Positions 5,142 through 6,227 of a stretch of 6,227 nucleotides of DNA are shown here, in pieces. Origin of the DNA: Rubrobacter sp. (GTDB lineage Bacteria; Actinomycetota; Rubrobacteria; Rubrobacterales; Rubrobacteraceae); assembly GCA_013815485.1 (NCBI GenBank), contig JACDGB010000118.1, positions 1 through 6,227 of the forward strand. The letters are read 5' to 3'. The position numbers were made by a program, and so were the translations under genes. The stretch's first letter is position 1. Every line of letters begins with the position of its first letter. The notes under the pieces are model-generated. The model ran no database searches and was not told the origin of the DNA. It saw only the letters and a list, made by a program, of their open reading frames with translations.

Positions 5142-5945
5142 ATGAAGGTAGCGGTTGCGGGCAAGGGCGGTTCGGGGAAGACGACCATCTCGGCGACGCT
5201 GGCGCGGCTGCTGTCGAGGCGGGGACATCCGGTAATGGCCGTGGATGGAGACCCGAACCCGAACCTGGCGGTTGCTCTGGGGATGAGTCAGGACAGCCGG
5301 AACAGAATGGTCCGGGTGCCGAGAGACGTCATGGAGATGAAGGAAGAGGGTGGTGCCAGCAGGCTGGTCATGACCCGTCCCATCGAGGACGTGACGGCCG
5401 AGTACGCCACACCCGCCCCCGACGGGGTGAACCTGATGGTTATGACGGGGGTGGACCACGCCGGAGCCGGGTGACTGTGCGCAGCGCACGCTCGTGTGCG
5501 CGGCCTGCTCGGTGAGCTGGCGACAGGGACCAACGGAGAGACCATGACCATAACCGACATGGAGGCGTCCATAGAGCATATGAGCCGGGGGACCATCCGG
5601 CACGTCGATGCAATGATCATGGTGACCGAGCCATACTTCCGGTCCCTGGAGACCGTGGGGAGGATGGCGCCGCTGGCGCGGGAGCTCGGGATCGAGCACG
5701 TTTGGGCGGTCGCGAACAAGGTGCGCAGCGAGCGGGACGAGGAGATCATCCGCTCCTACTGCGCGGAGCATGGAGTCGAGCTCGGCGCGGTCGTCCCCTG
5801 GGACGAAGCGATACAGGAGGCGGATAGGGAAGGCCGGGCGCTGATGGACTACGACCCGGAAGCCCCGGCGGTGGTAGCCGTCGAGGGAATTGCGGACCTG
5901 ATCCAAGCCAAGCCGGAGACCAACGGAAGGGGAGGGCAAGGATGA
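5142..5945 (+). CDS. cooC: CooC-like nickel-insertion ATPase with in-frame TGA (candidate selenoprotein)
   Basis: Read through one in-frame TGA, this is a 267-residue MinD/ParA-type (SIMIBI) ATPase matching CooC, the carbon monoxide dehydrogenase nickel-insertion factor. It has a deviant Walker A, G-K-G-G-S-G-K-T-T (7-15, with signature Lys8 and Lys13), a switch region V-D-G-D-P-N-P-N-L (34-42), Walker B T-D-M-E-A-S-I-E-H (138-146), and an A-N-K-V nucleotide-binding segment later. Codon 111 (5472-5474) is TGA and falls in G-V-D-H-A-G-A-G-[TGA]-L-C-A-A-H-A-R-V-R. Rhodospirillum CooC has N-H-A-G-S-G-C-V-C-P-E-H-A-L-V-R there, so the TGA replaces the first Cys of the C-x-C that binds metal at the CooC dimer interface. 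The start has GGGAAAGGA 6 bases upstream. The stop overlaps the hydrogenase start (ATGA). Together with the neighbour, this suggests nickel loading of the hydrogenase rather than of a CO dehydrogenase. If selenocysteine is not inserted, it is a broken gene giving a 110-residue fragment. Confidence 0.85.
5472..5474 (+). other. In-frame TGA, candidate selenocysteine codon (residue 111)
   Basis: It is the only stop in an otherwise intact 268-codon frame. It sits at a conserved metal-ligand cysteine position and creates a U-x-C motif with Cys113. TGA differs from the cysteine codons TGC and TGT by one base, so a nonsense mutation is the competing explanation. Confidence 0.6.
5475..5508 (+). promoter_or_regulatory. 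SECIS-like hairpin immediately after the TGA
   Basis: GCGCAC (5484-5489) pairs perfectly with GTGCGC (5496-5501) around the 6-base loop GCTCGT. The stem can be extended by GCA (5481-5483) pairing with TGC (5506-5508) across a 4-base bulge. The loop begins with G and starts at the sixteenth base after the TGA. Bacterial SECIS elements lie in the reading frame, with an apical loop roughly 16-37 bases after UGA and a G among the first two loop bases, so this fits at the short end. An alternative pairing of GTGC (5477-5480) with GCAC (5486-5489) competes. Confidence 0.45.
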
Positions 5946-6227
5946 CCATTCACGCGCCCATAGGCGTCGAGACTCCGCCGGATCGGGTCCAGGAGCCGGA
6001 AGTCCAACGGAGAAAGGTCCCAGAGGGGCCGGTCAAGGTGGTCCACGCCTTTTGGATGGCGGGCATGAGCTGCGATGGATGCTCCGTCGCCGTCACCGGT
6101 GCGACCAACCCGAAGGTGGAGGACCTGCTGGCCGGGATCATCCCCGGCCTCCCGAAGGTCGTCCTGCACCACCCGGTGCTCGCCGAGGCGGTGGGGGACG
6201 AGTTCATCCACCCCTTCAAGCTGGCCG
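5942..6227 (+). CDS. hhyS: [NiFe] hydrogenase small subunit, group 1h/5-like, N-terminal part
   Basis: The first 95 residues are present; the gene runs off the window. F-W-M-A-G-M-S-C-D-G-C-S-V-A-V-T-G-A-T (37-55) and the following V-E-D-L-L-x-G-x-I-P-G-L-P-K-V then H-H-P-V-L are typical of the small subunit of actinobacterial group 1h/5 (high-affinity, Hhy-type) hydrogenases. Cys44 and Cys47 are ligands of the proximal iron-sulfur cluster next to the [NiFe] site in the large subunit. A non-conserved stretch of about 30 residues precedes the core. There is no twin-arginine signal peptide, which agrees with a cytosolic enzyme. Such enzymes oxidise traces of H2 and feed electrons to respiration during starvation; that function is inferred from the family. 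The ATG overlaps the stop of the CooC-like gene by four bases, with GGGGAGGGCAAGG before it, so the two are translationally coupled. Confidence 0.88.
   Translation, partial: MTIHAPIGVETPPDRVQEPEVQRRKVPEGPVKVVHAFWMAGMSCDGCSVAVTGATNPKVEDLLAGIIPGLPKVVLHHPVLAEAVGDEFIHPFKLA

Noticed and set aside
5142..5474. A separate 110-residue ATPase ending at the TGA, with a second gene starting at GTG 5496
   Set aside because: Both parts lie in one frame and together cover one CooC-like protein. The Walker B motif is only in the second part, and there is no ribosome-binding site before 5496.
4830..5939. Long open frame on the minus strand opposite the merR tail and the CooC-like gene
   Set aside because: It is rich in Arg, Pro and His, typical of the antisense of high-GC genes, shows no known motif and lies across clearly coding sequence on the other strand.
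1..6227. tRNA or rRNA genes, CRISPR arrays, insertion sequences, attachment sites
   Set aside because: None was seen: no cloverleaf-like segment, spaced direct repeats, transposase motifs or terminal inverted repeats with target duplications.

Overview
The window is high-GC bacterial DNA with densely packed genes. Protein family content and the high GC suggest an actinobacterium, possibly Rubrobacter-like; this is inference, not proof. It opens with the last 20 codons of hemB. Convergent to hemB are a small glutaredoxin-fold protein of the UXX-star type and a VTT-domain (TVP38/TMEM64) membrane protein, both on the minus strand. A small single-pass membrane protein on the plus strand is divergent from the VTT gene. 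It faces an 8-helix membrane protein on the minus strand, and a strong hairpin terminator lies between the two. The 8-helix protein is built from two copies of a 4-helix unit.

The right half is all plus strand. It begins with a YadH-type ABC-2 transporter permease. The coding frame of this permease extends well upstream of its first standard start codon, which suggests a non-canonical or mutated start. It is followed 27 bases later by a CcdA/DsbD-type membrane protein with a single cysteine in each half. Next comes a MerR-type promoter: a CueR-like dyad inside a 20-base spacer. It drives a MerR-family regulator with a cysteine-rich tail of eight cysteines. Closely linked downstream are a CooC-like nickel-insertion ATPase and the start of a cytosolic-type [NiFe] hydrogenase small subunit (group 1h/5 style). 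The ATPase and hydrogenase genes overlap by ATGA.

The main discovery candidate is in the CooC-like gene. Its frame is interrupted once, by TGA at 5472-5474, and is open and recognisably CooC on both sides. The TGA stands exactly where CooC proteins have the first cysteine of their metal-binding C-x-C motif (GAG-[TGA]-L-C-x-x-H-A). A stable hairpin whose loop begins with G follows immediately, in the range expected of a bacterial SECIS element. The simplest exciting reading is a selenocysteine-containing CooC homologue that serves a [NiFe] hydrogenase, under control of a thiol-rich MerR metal sensor. The dull alternative is a TGC/TGT-to-TGA nonsense mutation or a sequencing error. Homologue comparison and the presence of selA/selB/selC/selD in the genome would decide.
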